Part shown: positions 36,311 through 44,053 of the stretch, piece by piece
How the letters are laid out: each line of letters begins with the position of its first letter
Position numbering within the stretch: position 1 is the first letter of the stretch
NCBI GenBank assembly: GCA_019285715.1
Contig: CP079108.1
Location: 2,619,001 to 2,683,000 of the forward strand
Direction of reading: 5' to 3'
DNA length: 64,000 nt
Source of the DNA: Sphingosinicellaceae bacterium
GTDB taxonomy: Bacteria > Pseudomonadota > Alphaproteobacteria > Sphingomonadales > Sphingomonadaceae
Program-made: the position numbers and the translations under genes
The notes under the pieces: generated by a model
What the model saw: the letters and a program-made list of their open reading frames with translations, nothing else
Told to the model about the DNA's origin: nothing
The model's database searches: none

Positions 36311-37338
36311 GACCGACCCTCCACTTCGGCACGCACGATCGCAGCTCCCGCGGCCATCGCCTGCATCTTGCCGAAGGCAACGGCGCGCGGCAGGTATTTC
36401 ATCCCGCAATCGGGTGCGACGATGACCTTGTCGGCATCGACATGCGGTAGCGCCCGGCGGATCCTCGCGGCAACGGTCTCGGCGGTCTCGATGTCGTGGG
36501 TCGACAGGTCGATGACGCCCAGGATGATCGACTTGCCGCGCAGTTCCTCGAGCACCGTCGTGTCGAGGTTCGACTGCGCCGTCTCCAGCGACACCTGCCG
36601 CACCGGCGACCCCGCCAGCTCGGGCAGGAAGCTGTAGCCGGTCGGCCGCTCGTGGATGATCGCCGCATAGCCGAAGCAGATGTGCAGCGCCGTCTGCCCG
36701 GTGATGCCGTCGAGCGCGGCGTTGACCGCCTCCAGCCCGTATTCGCGCGCGGCATCGGGGCGGGCCTGCATGTACGGCTCGTCGATCTGGACGATGTCCG
36801 CCCCGGCCGCGAACAGGTCGCGGATCTCGGCGTTGACGGCCTCGGCATAGTCGAGCGCCATCTCGCGCAGGCTCGGGTAAAAGTCGTTCTGCGCCTGCTG
36901 GGCCATGGTGAACGGCCCGGGCACGGTGATCTTGATGCGCCGGTCGGTGTTGGCGCGCAGAAACGCCACGTCGGCGGCCTCGACGGCATGGCGGCGGCGG
37001 ATGCGCCCGGTGACGCGCGGCACCGGGTTGGCGTGGCCCGAGCGGTCGAGGGCCGAACCGGGATTGTCGAGGTCGACGCCATCGAGCGCGGTGGCGAAGC
37101 GGTTGGAATAGCTTTCGCGGCGCATCTCGCCGTCGGTGATGATGTCGAGCCCGGCGCGCTCCTGGTCGCGGATTGCGATCAGCGTGGCATCGTCCTGGGC
37201 CTGGGCGAGATACTCGGGCGCGACCCGCCACAGCTCACGCGCGCGGACCCGCGGCGGAAAGCGACCCGCAAGCTTCTCGCGGTCGATCAGCCAGTCGGGC
37301 TGGGGGTAGGAGCCGACCAGCGACGTTGGAAACAGCAT
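36307..37338 (-). CDS. MetE-like zinc methyltransferase, first of a tandem pair
   Basis: 343 residues starting MLFPTSLVGSYPQPDWLID. Catalytic-domain-only MetE homologue with zinc ligands in LHICFGYAA (His, Cys), QVSLETAQSN (Glu) and VAPDCGMKYLPR (Cys). It also has the homocysteine-side segment DIVQIDEPYMQARPD. The N-terminal half of full MetE is absent. It differs strongly from its neighbour, so the pair may work as two steps or a heterodimer. It lies 22 nt downstream of the lyase gene. Transfer of methyl from a catabolic substrate to a thiol acceptor is inferred, not shown. Confidence 0.85.
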   Translation of the reverse strand: MLFPTSLVGSYPQPDWLIDREKLAGRFPPRVRARELWRVAPEYLAQAQDDATLIAIRDQERAGLDIITDGEMRRESYSNRFATALDGVDLDNPGSALDRSGHANPVPRVTGRIRRRHAVEAADVAFLRANTDRRIKITVPGPFTMAQQAQNDFYPSLREMALDYAEAVNAEIRDLFAAGADIVQIDEPYMQARPDAAREYGLEAVNAALDGITGQTALHICFGYAAIIHERPTGYSFLPELAGSPVRQVSLETAQSNLDTTVLEELRGKSIILGVIDLSTHDIETAETVAARIRRALPHVDADKVIVAPDCGMKYLPRAVAFGKMQAMAAGAAIVRAEVEGRS

Positions 37339-37360
37339 GAAACCTCCTCAGGGGCGTCGT

Positions 37361-38119
37361 TTATTCAGGGCCGTCGTAGGAAATCGCCGCCGCGGCAGCA
37401 CCGGACAGGATGAAGCCGATCGGACGCTCCGACTCTTCCTGCAGGTGCGCGATCAGGCTGGCGGTGCGCGCCAGAAGCGAAATGCCCTTCAACGCCGCCA
37501 GCGGGAAGCCGACATCGAGCATGACGGCCGGAATTGCGCCGTTGACGTTGACCGGCAGGGACCGGCCGATGACGCCCGGCAGGCACTCGCCGATCGCCCG
37601 AAGCGCGGCGATGTGCGGGCCCTCGATGCGGTGCTCGGCGGCAAGCTTGAGCAACAGATTGGCGCGTGGATCACCGCCACTGTGCTGGGGGTGGCCGAAG
37701 CCCGGGATCGCCTTCTTGTCGGCTCGCAGCGCGCGCACCGAAGTTTCCGCGTCACCGCCGGCAACGACCTCGGCAAGGAACCGTCCAGCGACCTCGGCGC
37801 TGCCGAGCACCACCGATCCGCACCCCAGCAGGCCCGCCGCGACGGCACCGTGAAAGGCCTCCGGAGCGGCAGCGAAAGTCATGCGGGTGGCGACGACGCT
37901 CGGGACCAGGCCGTGCTCGGCGATTGCCGCGAGAACCGCGTCGGCGAAAAATTTCTGCACCGGCGACGGCGGGGTGCCGGTCACCAGCAGCCAGAAATAG
38001 CTGGTGAAATCCATCTTGCCGATGATCTCGCCGCAGAGGTCGTGGCCGCGCACTGTGATATGCTCGGCGTCGGAGGTGCAGATCGCCGTATAAGGCGCAT
38101 CCTGCTTGCCGATCCGCAT
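37361..38119 (-). CDS. Citrate synthase-like protein / citryl-CoA lyase homologue
   Basis: 252 residues from ATG 38119, with GGAGG 5 nt upstream. It is a compact citrate-synthase-fold protein: PEAFHGAVAAG (first His), IPGFGHPQHSGGDPRA (second His) and a C-terminal NVNGAIPAVMLDVGFPLAAL. Where citrate synthases and CoA lyases typically carry the catalytic Asp in a N-V-D context, this sequence appears to have Asn. Annotated relatives are called citryl-CoA lyases, which split (or make) citryl-CoA-like thioesters. First gene of the minus-strand arm controlled from the 38.1-kb operator. Confidence 0.75.
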   Translation of the reverse strand: MRIGKQDAPYTAICTSDAEHITVRGHDLCGEIIGKMDFTSYFWLLVTGTPPSPVQKFFADAVLAAIAEHGLVPSVVATRMTFAAAPEAFHGAVAAGLLGCGSVVLGSAEVAGRFLAEVVAGGDAETSVRALRADKKAIPGFGHPQHSGGDPRANLLLKLAAEHRIEGPHIAALRAIGECLPGVIGRSLPVNVNGAIPAVMLDVGFPLAALKGISLLARTASLIAHLQEESERPIGFILSGAAAAAISYDGPE

Positions 38120-38135
38120 GCTCGCCTCCAATTAC

Positions 38136-38176
38136 TTCGAAATTCGAACTTGTTTTCGTTATGCGAAAACTATACT
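38136..38176. promoter_or_regulatory. Bipartite palindromic operator overlapping a sigma-70-like promoter
   Basis: The divergent gap holds TTCGAA-A-TTCGAA (38136-38148) and GTTTTCG-N5-CGAAAAC (38152-38170). On the plus strand a -10 box TATACT (38171-38176) follows the second palindrome, with a weak -35 (TTGTTT, 38150-38155), so binding here would block the CoA-transferase promoter. The whole 35-nt block recurs at 40291-40325 with 25 identical positions. I infer that the neighbouring IclR regulator binds both. Confidence 0.7.
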
Positions 38177-38254
38177 GGGCGTCAAGCGTACACGGTGGCA
38201 GTGGATTGCCAAACAGGCTGCGGCGGGTATTCGCTCGAAGTCGAGGAGAGACTG

Positions 38255-39397
38255 ATGGCCTTGCCGCTCGCCGGTATCCAGGTGCTCGAGATGGGCACTT
38301 TCATCACCGGGCCCGCGGCGGGGATGATGCTCGCCGATCTCGGGGCGGAGGTCATCAAGGTCGAGCAGCCGGTCACCGGAGATCCCTTCCGCTCGTTCCG
38401 CGGTGGGCTGTATGCGCCGCACTTCCAGACCTGGAACCGCAACAAGAAGAGCATCACGCTTGAAACCCGCACCCCCGCCGGCCGCACCGCACTGAACGGC
38501 CTGGTCGCCGGCGCCGATGTCTTCATCCAGAACTTCCGGCCCGGCGTCGCGGCCAAACTCGGCGTCGATGCCGAGCGGCTGCAGCGAATCAATCCGCGCC
38601 TCGTCTATTGCTCGATCTCGGGATTCGGCAGCACCGGCCCCGACCGTGACCGCCCGGCCTTCGACACCGTCGCCCAGGCCGCGAGCGGCTTTCTGCGGCT
38701 ACTGCTAAACCCCGGCAAGCCGCGCGTCGTCGGCCCCGCCATCGCCGACGTGATGACCGGCTTCTACGCGGCGCAGGGCATCCTCGCGGCGCTCCACGAC
38801 CGCCACGCCACCGGTCGCGGGCGCCTCGTCGAGACGTCGATGTTCGAGGCGATGTGCCACTTCAATCTCGACGATTTCACCCACCTGCTGTCGGACGGCC
38901 AGCTGATGGGCCCGTACAGCCGCCCGCACGTCAGCCAGTCCTATGTCTTCCAGTGCAGCGACGGCCAGTGGCTGGCGCTGCACATGTCGTCGCCGCCGAA
39001 GTTCTGGGAGAACCTCGCGGTTGCCGTCGACCAGCCCGGCATGCTGGCCCTGCCCGCCTTCGCCAGCCGCGAGGCCCGCATCGCCCACTATGAGGACGTC
39101 CTCGCCTTTCTCGCGCCGATCTTCGCGACACGGAGCCGTGCCGAATGGTGCGCCCGCCTGACCGAGCTCGAGGTGCCGAACGCGGCGGTCGCGACCTCGG
39201 CGGAAGTGCTGGCGTCACCGCAAGCGCGCCACCTGCAGCTGGAGATCGCCGCACCCGGCCCGATGGGCGAGTTCCGCACCATTCGCTCGCCGCTCAGTTT
39301 CGACGGCGAGCGAGCGCTGTCCGTCACCGCACCGCCGCTGCTCGGGGCCGACAACGACGCCATCCTTGGACCCCAGGACCGCGCCGCTGCCCGGTAG
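38255..39397 (+). CDS. Class III CoA-transferase (CaiB/BaiF family)
   Basis: 380 residues from ATG 38255, preceded by GAGGAGAG. The family start is MALPLAGIQVLEMGTFITGP, then ADLGAEVIKVEQPVTGDPFR, TWNRNKKSITLE and IQNFRPGVAAKLG. The catalytic aspartate region VETSMFEAMCHF and C-terminal VPNAAVATSAEVL are present. These enzymes move CoA between organic acids. With the CoA-lyase homologue across the shared promoter, activation of an acid to its CoA ester followed by C-C cleavage is a reasonable inference. Followed by the IclR gene on the same strand. Confidence 0.9.
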   Translation: MALPLAGIQVLEMGTFITGPAAGMMLADLGAEVIKVEQPVTGDPFRSFRGGLYAPHFQTWNRNKKSITLETRTPAGRTALNGLVAGADVFIQNFRPGVAAKLGVDAERLQRINPRLVYCSISGFGSTGPDRDRPAFDTVAQAASGFLRLLLNPGKPRVVGPAIADVMTGFYAAQGILAALHDRHATGRGRLVETSMFEAMCHFNLDDFTHLLSDGQLMGPYSRPHVSQSYVFQCSDGQWLALHMSSPPKFWENLAVAVDQPGMLALPAFASREARIAHYEDVLAFLAPIFATRSRAEWCARLTELEVPNAAVATSAEVLASPQARHLQLEIAAPGPMGEFRTIRSPLSFDGERALSVTAPPLLGADNDAILGPQDRAAAR

Positions 39398-39409
39398 CGG
39401 CCTTGCATC

Positions 39410-40246
39410 ATGACGCCCCGGCCAATAGCGCTAGGCGATATGGTCGAGCGCGAACCCAAGGATCCCGAATATCTGTCGACCCTCGAGCGGGGTCTCAGCG
39501 TGCTGCGCGCCTTCGACCAGGCCCATCCCGAGATGGCGCTGTCGGAGGTCGCGGCGATCACCAACCTGTCGCCTGCGGTGGCACGGCGCTGCCTCAACAC
39601 TCTGGTCGCGCTCGGCTATGTCGCGCAGGTCGGGCGGCGCTTCCTGCTTCGGCCCGAGGTGCTGACCTTCGGCTCCGCCTATCTCTCCTCGATGAACATC
39701 GAGCAGGTCGCGGTGCCGCCGCTGCAGGCTCTCCGGGACCAGACTGGCGACAGCGCCTCGATGGCGGTCCGCTCGGGGCGTGATATCCTCTATGTCTGCC
39801 ACATCCCGACCAACCGACGCATCCGGCTCGGGGCAAGCGTCGGCACGCGCTTTCCGCTCCACGCAACGTCGATGGGCAAGGTGCTGCTCGCCTTCCAGGG
39901 CGAGGTCGCGATCGCCGCATTCCTCGACGAGGCACCGCTTGCCCGCCTGACCGAGCGCACGGTCACCGACGTCGCCGCGTTCCGCCAGCGGCTGGAGGGC
40001 GTGCGCACCAACCGTTACGATTCCGCGCTCGATGAGCTCGACTACGGCATCGTATCGGTGGCGGTGCCGGTACTCGGGCCGGACGAGCGGGTCATTGCAG
40101 CGATCAATTGCTCGACCTCGACGACGCGCATTTCGCAGGATGAACTGGTTCGCACCAGGTTGCCGATGCTGCGGGAGGCGGCCCAGAAAATCGAAGAGCA
40201 GCTACGGCGTTGGCCGACGCTGGTGCGGTCGCTGACAACAAATTAA
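39410..40246 (+). CDS. IclR-family transcriptional regulator
   Basis: 278 residues: winged HTH at about 20-85 (LSTLERGLSVLRAFDQAHPE; LSEVAAITNLSPAVARRCLN) and an effector domain with GTRFPLHATSMGKVLLAF and YGIVSVAVPVLGPDERVIAAI. The pattern is close to PcaR/PobR-type regulators of aromatic catabolism. ATG 39440 is an alternative start with a slightly better ribosome site. Located between the two identical-type operators, it most likely controls the genes from 35.2 to 44.1 kb and possibly itself. Confidence 0.9.
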   Translation: MTPRPIALGDMVEREPKDPEYLSTLERGLSVLRAFDQAHPEMALSEVAAITNLSPAVARRCLNTLVALGYVAQVGRRFLLRPEVLTFGSAYLSSMNIEQVAVPPLQALRDQTGDSASMAVRSGRDILYVCHIPTNRRIRLGASVGTRFPLHATSMGKVLLAFQGEVAIAAFLDEAPLARLTERTVTDVAAFRQRLEGVRTNRYDSALDELDYGIVSVAVPVLGPDERVIAAINCSTSTTRISQDELVRTRLPMLREAAQKIEEQLRRWPTLVRSLTTN

Positions 40247-40290
40247 GCGCAGTCACCGGAGCAAAGCGCGGGCCGTCATTGCGTTGAAAC

Positions 40291-40325
40291 TTCGATTATC
40301 GAACTTGACTTCGCAATGCGAAGCT
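40291..40325. promoter_or_regulatory. Second copy of the bipartite operator, upstream of the TonB receptor
   Basis: TTCGA-TTA-TCGAA (40291-40303) then CTTCGC-AAT-GCGAAG (40309-40323), aligned to the 38.1-kb site with 25 of 35 bases identical, including GAACTTG and ATGCGAA. A -35-like TTGACT (40305-40310) is embedded; the -10 region is weak. This suggests co-regulation of receptor, VOC protein and hydrolase with the CoA arm. Confidence 0.7.
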
Positions 40326-40390
40326 TCCATTAGGGCGGCTTACGCCGCCACAGAAGCGGTACGTGGCACGTGTTTTTTGGGGGAAATGGG

Positions 40391-42610
40391 ATGTCGAAGC
40401 TTGGAACGTTGCTGAGGCTGCAGGCGTGTTCGGCATGCTTCCTCGCAACCGGTGCCATCGCTCAGGACGCCGCGCCAGCCCCAGCTGCAACGCCGGCAGC
40501 AAACGCTTCACTGGCTACGCCCTCGACGACGGTCGACAATGACGACATCGTGGTTACGGCCCTCGGTCGCGCTGAAGCGCTTCAGAACACCCCCGCGTCG
40601 ATTACCGCCTTCAACGCCAAGACGATCGAGGCCGCCGGCATCGAGCGCCCCGCGGACTTCATCGCGCTGACCTCCAACGTCAACCTCGTGCAGACCCAGA
40701 ACGCCGGCAGCAGCTTCGTCATCATCCGCGGCATCACGCAGGCACGCAACAGCGAGCCCTCGGTCGCGGTCGTCGTTGACGGCGTCCTGCAGGTCAACGC
40801 CGCGCAGTTCAACCAGGAGCTCGTCGACATCGAGCAGATCGAGGTGCTGAAAGGCCCCCAGGGTGGCCTCTACGGCCGCAACGCCATCGGCGGCGCGATC
40901 ATCATCACCTCGAAGGCCCCGACCGACGAGTTGCAGGGCAAGTTCACCGGCGGCGTCGACAACGGCTTCGGCTATTTTGCCCGCGGCAGCCTGTCCGGCC
41001 CGCTCGCCGAGAACCTGAAGTTCCGACTGGCAAGCACCTGGTATCACACCAACGGCTTCATCCCGAACACCTTCCTCGGCAAGGACGCCGACCCGTTCCA
41101 GGAGTTCAACGTGCGCGGCAATTTGCTGTGGACGCCGACGCCGGAGCTAACGATCGACGTCCGCGGTGCCGTCGGCAAGCTGCGCACCCAGGCGTTCTAC
41201 TACAACATCGTCACCGACGTGAACGACACCTCGCTGCCGGTCCGCGTCAACAATGCCGGCAAGGACGACCGGGACATCTACAACGGGACGATCCGAATCA
41301 GTTACGAAGGCGATGCCGGCAGGGTCATCTCGACGACGTCCTACGACAAGGTCACCGAGATCCTGACCGGCGATGCCTTCAACTTCCTGCCGATCCCGGA
41401 CTCGTTCTTCAACTCGATCTTCGGCTTCGACCTCAACCAGAGCCAGTACCTGAACGTCCGGGCGTGGAGCCAGGAGGTCCGGTACGAATCGCCATCGGAC
41501 AAGCCGCTGCAGATCATCGGGGGTGCCTACGCCATCGGCACCAAGCGCTTCATCTCGACCGGCAACATGATCGACCTGGGCAAGGGCGTGTTTCCGGTTT
41601 TCCACTCTCCGAGCACCAATCCTAACAATCCGCAGTTCTCGTTCCTCTCGGATGACCAGGACAATTTCGCCTGGGCGGTGTTCGGCAACGCGGTGTGGAA
41701 GATCAACGACCAGTTCCGGGTCGACGGCTCGCTGCGCTATGACCACGACCGCCGCAAGAACACGACGCTGACGCCGACGCAGTATCTGCCCAACATCCCC
41801 GGCTTTCCGGCGGGCGCGACCGGCGACGTGCGCCGCAAGTCGTTCTCGGCGTGGCAGCCCAAGCTGACCCTGACCTGGCGTCCGCTCGACGAGGTGACAT
41901 TGTTCGGTGGCTATTCGAAGGGCTTCCGGTCGGGCGGCTTCAACCAGACCGGCGTCGGCGGCGTCGCGGCTTCGAACGGCATCGTCGGCGTCGGCGACAC
42001 CTTCGAAGCCGAGGTCGCGGAGACCTTTGAGATCGGCGTCAAGGCGCAGACCGACGACCACAAGCTGACCTTCAACGCGAGCGCCTTCACGACCAAGTCG
42101 AAGAACAGCTATTTCTTCGTCTTCCTCGCCGCCAACTCGACCCAGAACCTCGGCAACGTACCGGAAACCCGCCTGAAGGGCTTCGAGATCGACACGACGT
42201 GGCGCGCCCTGCCCGGCCTCGATCTGATCGCCGGCTTTGGCTACACCGACAGTGCGATCAAGAAGTTCCCGGATCCGGCTTTCATCGGCAACCAGGCCCC
42301 GCTGATCTCGCGCTACACGCTCAACCTGACCGGCAACTACCGCGCTCCGATCACCGATACGCTCGATCTGACGGCGCGGGTCGATTACCGCCGCACCGGT
42401 CGGACCTGGTTCGACGTTGAGAACTCGACCTCGCGCGACCCGATCGACCTCGTCGATGCGCGCCTCGGTATCGCCGCCAAGGCCTGGTCGCTGACCGCCT
42501 TCAGCTCCAACCTGTTCAACAAGAAGTACAACGCCGAGTTCTCGCCCGGCGGCTTCGTCTTCAAGGCCAGACCACGCCGCTACGGCGTCGAGGCAAGCTA
42601 CTCGTTCTAG
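40391..42610 (+). CDS. TonB-dependent receptor
   Basis: 739 residues from ATG 40391. A signal peptide (residues 1-25, ending TGAIAQ) and an Ala/Pro-rich spacer lead to the TonB-box/plug region: NDDIVVTALGRAEALQNTPAS, then SSFVIIRGITQARNSEPSVA and EVLKGPQGGLYGRNAIGGAI. The barrel ends in RRYGVEASYSF with a terminal Phe. Composition and context resemble sphingomonad receptors for aromatic or terpenoid nutrients rather than siderophores. It is probably the substrate importer of this locus. Confidence 0.93.
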   Translation: MSKLGTLLRLQACSACFLATGAIAQDAAPAPAATPAANASLATPSTTVDNDDIVVTALGRAEALQNTPASITAFNAKTIEAAGIERPADFIALTSNVNLVQTQNAGSSFVIIRGITQARNSEPSVAVVVDGVLQVNAAQFNQELVDIEQIEVLKGPQGGLYGRNAIGGAIIITSKAPTDELQGKFTGGVDNGFGYFARGSLSGPLAENLKFRLASTWYHTNGFIPNTFLGKDADPFQEFNVRGNLLWTPTPELTIDVRGAVGKLRTQAFYYNIVTDVNDTSLPVRVNNAGKDDRDIYNGTIRISYEGDAGRVISTTSYDKVTEILTGDAFNFLPIPDSFFNSIFGFDLNQSQYLNVRAWSQEVRYESPSDKPLQIIGGAYAIGTKRFISTGNMIDLGKGVFPVFHSPSTNPNNPQFSFLSDDQDNFAWAVFGNAVWKINDQFRVDGSLRYDHDRRKNTTLTPTQYLPNIPGFPAGATGDVRRKSFSAWQPKLTLTWRPLDEVTLFGGYSKGFRSGGFNQTGVGGVAASNGIVGVGDTFEAEVAETFEIGVKAQTDDHKLTFNASAFTTKSKNSYFFVFLAANSTQNLGNVPETRLKGFEIDTTWRALPGLDLIAGFGYTDSAIKKFPDPAFIGNQAPLISRYTLNLTGNYRAPITDTLDLTARVDYRRTGRTWFDVENSTSRDPIDLVDARLGIAAKAWSLTAFSSNLFNKKYNAEFSPGGFVFKARPRRYGVEASYSF

Positions 42611-42684
42611 GGCCGGCTGGTGGCGCGGACCGCCGTCCTCGACTATTTTGACCGCGCGCTTTGACCCGCACAGGAGCCGCCCCG

Positions 42685-43227
42685 ATGAACCTCAGCCGCC
42701 GTCCCAGCCGCCTGCACCACACCGCCTATGTCTCGAAGGACCTGGAGGCGACACGCGCCTTTTATGAGGACGTCATCGGCCTGCCGCTTATCGCCACCTA
42801 CACGGAAAAGGACGAGCTGTTCGGGCGTGAGCGTATTTATTGCCACTGCTTCTTCGAGCTTTCAGACGGCTCGGCGCTGGCATTCTTCCAGTTCGCTGAC
42901 CCCGCCGACCAGGCCGAGTTCGGCCCTGACCTGCCGGAGTCCCCGTTCATACATGTCGCGCTACTGGTCGACGCGGCAACCCAGGCGGACATCGAGGCGC
43001 GCATCGCTGCCGCCGGCATCGTCGAGCCGGACACCTACATCCTCGAGCACGGCTATTGCCGCTCGGTCTACGTCAAGGATCCCAACGGCATGATCCTGGA
43101 ATTCACCCAGGACGCTGCCGATTCCGCGCAGGGCGATGCCGAGCGCCGGGCAACCGCCCGCGCCGAACTGGCGCGTTGGCTGGCCGGCGACCGCCACAAC
43201 AACAATCCCTATCGCCACGCTGCCTGA
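42685..43227 (+). CDS. VOC-superfamily (glyoxalase/extradiol dioxygenase-like) protein
   Basis: 180 residues from ATG 42685, with GGAG 10 nt upstream. One VOC module pair: RLHHTAYVSKDLEATRAFYE, FIHVALLVD and the C-terminal metal Glu in GMILEFTQDA. Likely metal ligands are the two His and this Glu. The 40-residue charged C-terminal tail is outside the core fold. It could be a ring-cleaving dioxygenase, lyase or isomerase; size alone does not decide. It is followed by an alpha/beta hydrolase as in many meta-cleavage operons. Confidence 0.85.
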   Translation: MNLSRRPSRLHHTAYVSKDLEATRAFYEDVIGLPLIATYTEKDELFGRERIYCHCFFELSDGSALAFFQFADPADQAEFGPDLPESPFIHVALLVDAATQADIEARIAAAGIVEPDTYILEHGYCRSVYVKDPNGMILEFTQDAADSAQGDAERRATARAELARWLAGDRHNNNPYRHAA

Positions 43228-43279
43228 CCCGACCCGCTTTTACGCGGCACCGCACTGGCCGGGCGGTCGTGTCCAACGC

Positions 43280-44053
43280 GTGGCAGTTCCGGGTGGCACC
43301 GTCCCGGTCGAGACGCTGGGGACCGGGCCACCGCTGATCCTGCTGCACGGGTGGACACTCGACCGCCGCATGTGGCTGCCGCAGCTTCCCCTGGCAGACC
43401 AGTTCGCCCTGATCGGCATCGACCGGCGCGGCTTTGGACAAGCGACGGCCCCACCCGACCTCGCCGCCGAGCCCGATGATGTTCTGCGTGTCGCCGATGC
43501 GCTAGGGCTCAGGCGCTTTCATGTGCTCGGCATGTCGCAGGGTGGTCGCGTCGCGCTGGCGCTGGCCGACCGCGCCGGTAGCCGGCTGCTGTCCTTGACA
43601 CTGGCGTGCACTGCGCTCGACGGCGTAGCGGCTCCTGACGAGGAGGTCCCGATCGCCGCGATGACGGACGCGGCGCGGCGCGGCGATCTCGGTGCGATGC
43701 GGACGCTGTGGCAGCGCCACCGGCTGATGCGCCCGGCGGGACAGGCCGGCCGCGCCCTCGTCGCGGCAATGCTGGCAGATTACACCGCCCGCGACCTGGT
43801 GGTCGCACGACACGAGCTGCCCGCCATTGCCGGCATGATCGCGGCGCTGAACGTGCCCGTGACGGCAATCGTCGGTGCGGATGACACCCCGCAGCGCTTG
43901 GCCAACGCGGCAGCACTTTTGAAGGCCGGGGCCGGACTGGTGACGCTCGCGGGCGGTCACCTGTGTAACATCGATGATCCGCACGGGTTCAACCTGGTCA
44001 TGCGAACCCTTGTGGCAACGGCAGGGTTGGGAGCGGCTAGATCAACAGCCTGA
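43280..44053 (+). CDS. Alpha/beta hydrolase (enol-lactonase/ring-cleavage hydrolase-like)
   Basis: About 257 residues from GTG 43280, the only in-frame start near the conserved region apart from an ATG deep inside the VOC gene. Hydrolase features: oxyanion segment PLILLHGWTLDRRMW, nucleophile serine in VLGMSQGGRVAL, Asp in AIVGADDTP and His in LAGGHLCNID. The pattern is like 3-oxoadipate enol-lactonases and C-C bond hydrolases. Its 3' end overlaps the convergent histidine kinase gene by 17 nt. The start is uncertain. Confidence 0.8.
   Translation: MAVPGGTVPVETLGTGPPLILLHGWTLDRRMWLPQLPLADQFALIGIDRRGFGQATAPPDLAAEPDDVLRVADALGLRRFHVLGMSQGGRVALALADRAGSRLLSLTLACTALDGVAAPDEEVPIAAMTDAARRGDLGAMRTLWQRHRLMRPAGQAGRALVAAMLADYTARDLVVARHELPAIAGMIAALNVPVTAIVGADDTPQRLANAAALLKAGAGLVTLAGGHLCNIDDPHGFNLVMRTLVATAGLGAARSTA

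Noticed and set aside
36311-37231. Extension of the second MetE-like gene upstream across its neighbour (open frame to 37231)
   Set aside because: The extra part is an Arg-rich shadow of the first MetE-like gene. GTG 36310 overlaps the upstream stop and begins the family start LTTHVGSLP.
37337-38254. N-terminal extension of the CoA-transferase frame over the lyase gene
   Set aside because: Family start and ribosome site lie at 38255; the extension is antisense to the lyase gene.
43136-43279. ATG 43136 as start of the alpha/beta hydrolase
   Set aside because: It would overlap 92 nt of the VOC gene and add low-complexity residues; GTG 43280 gives the usual length.
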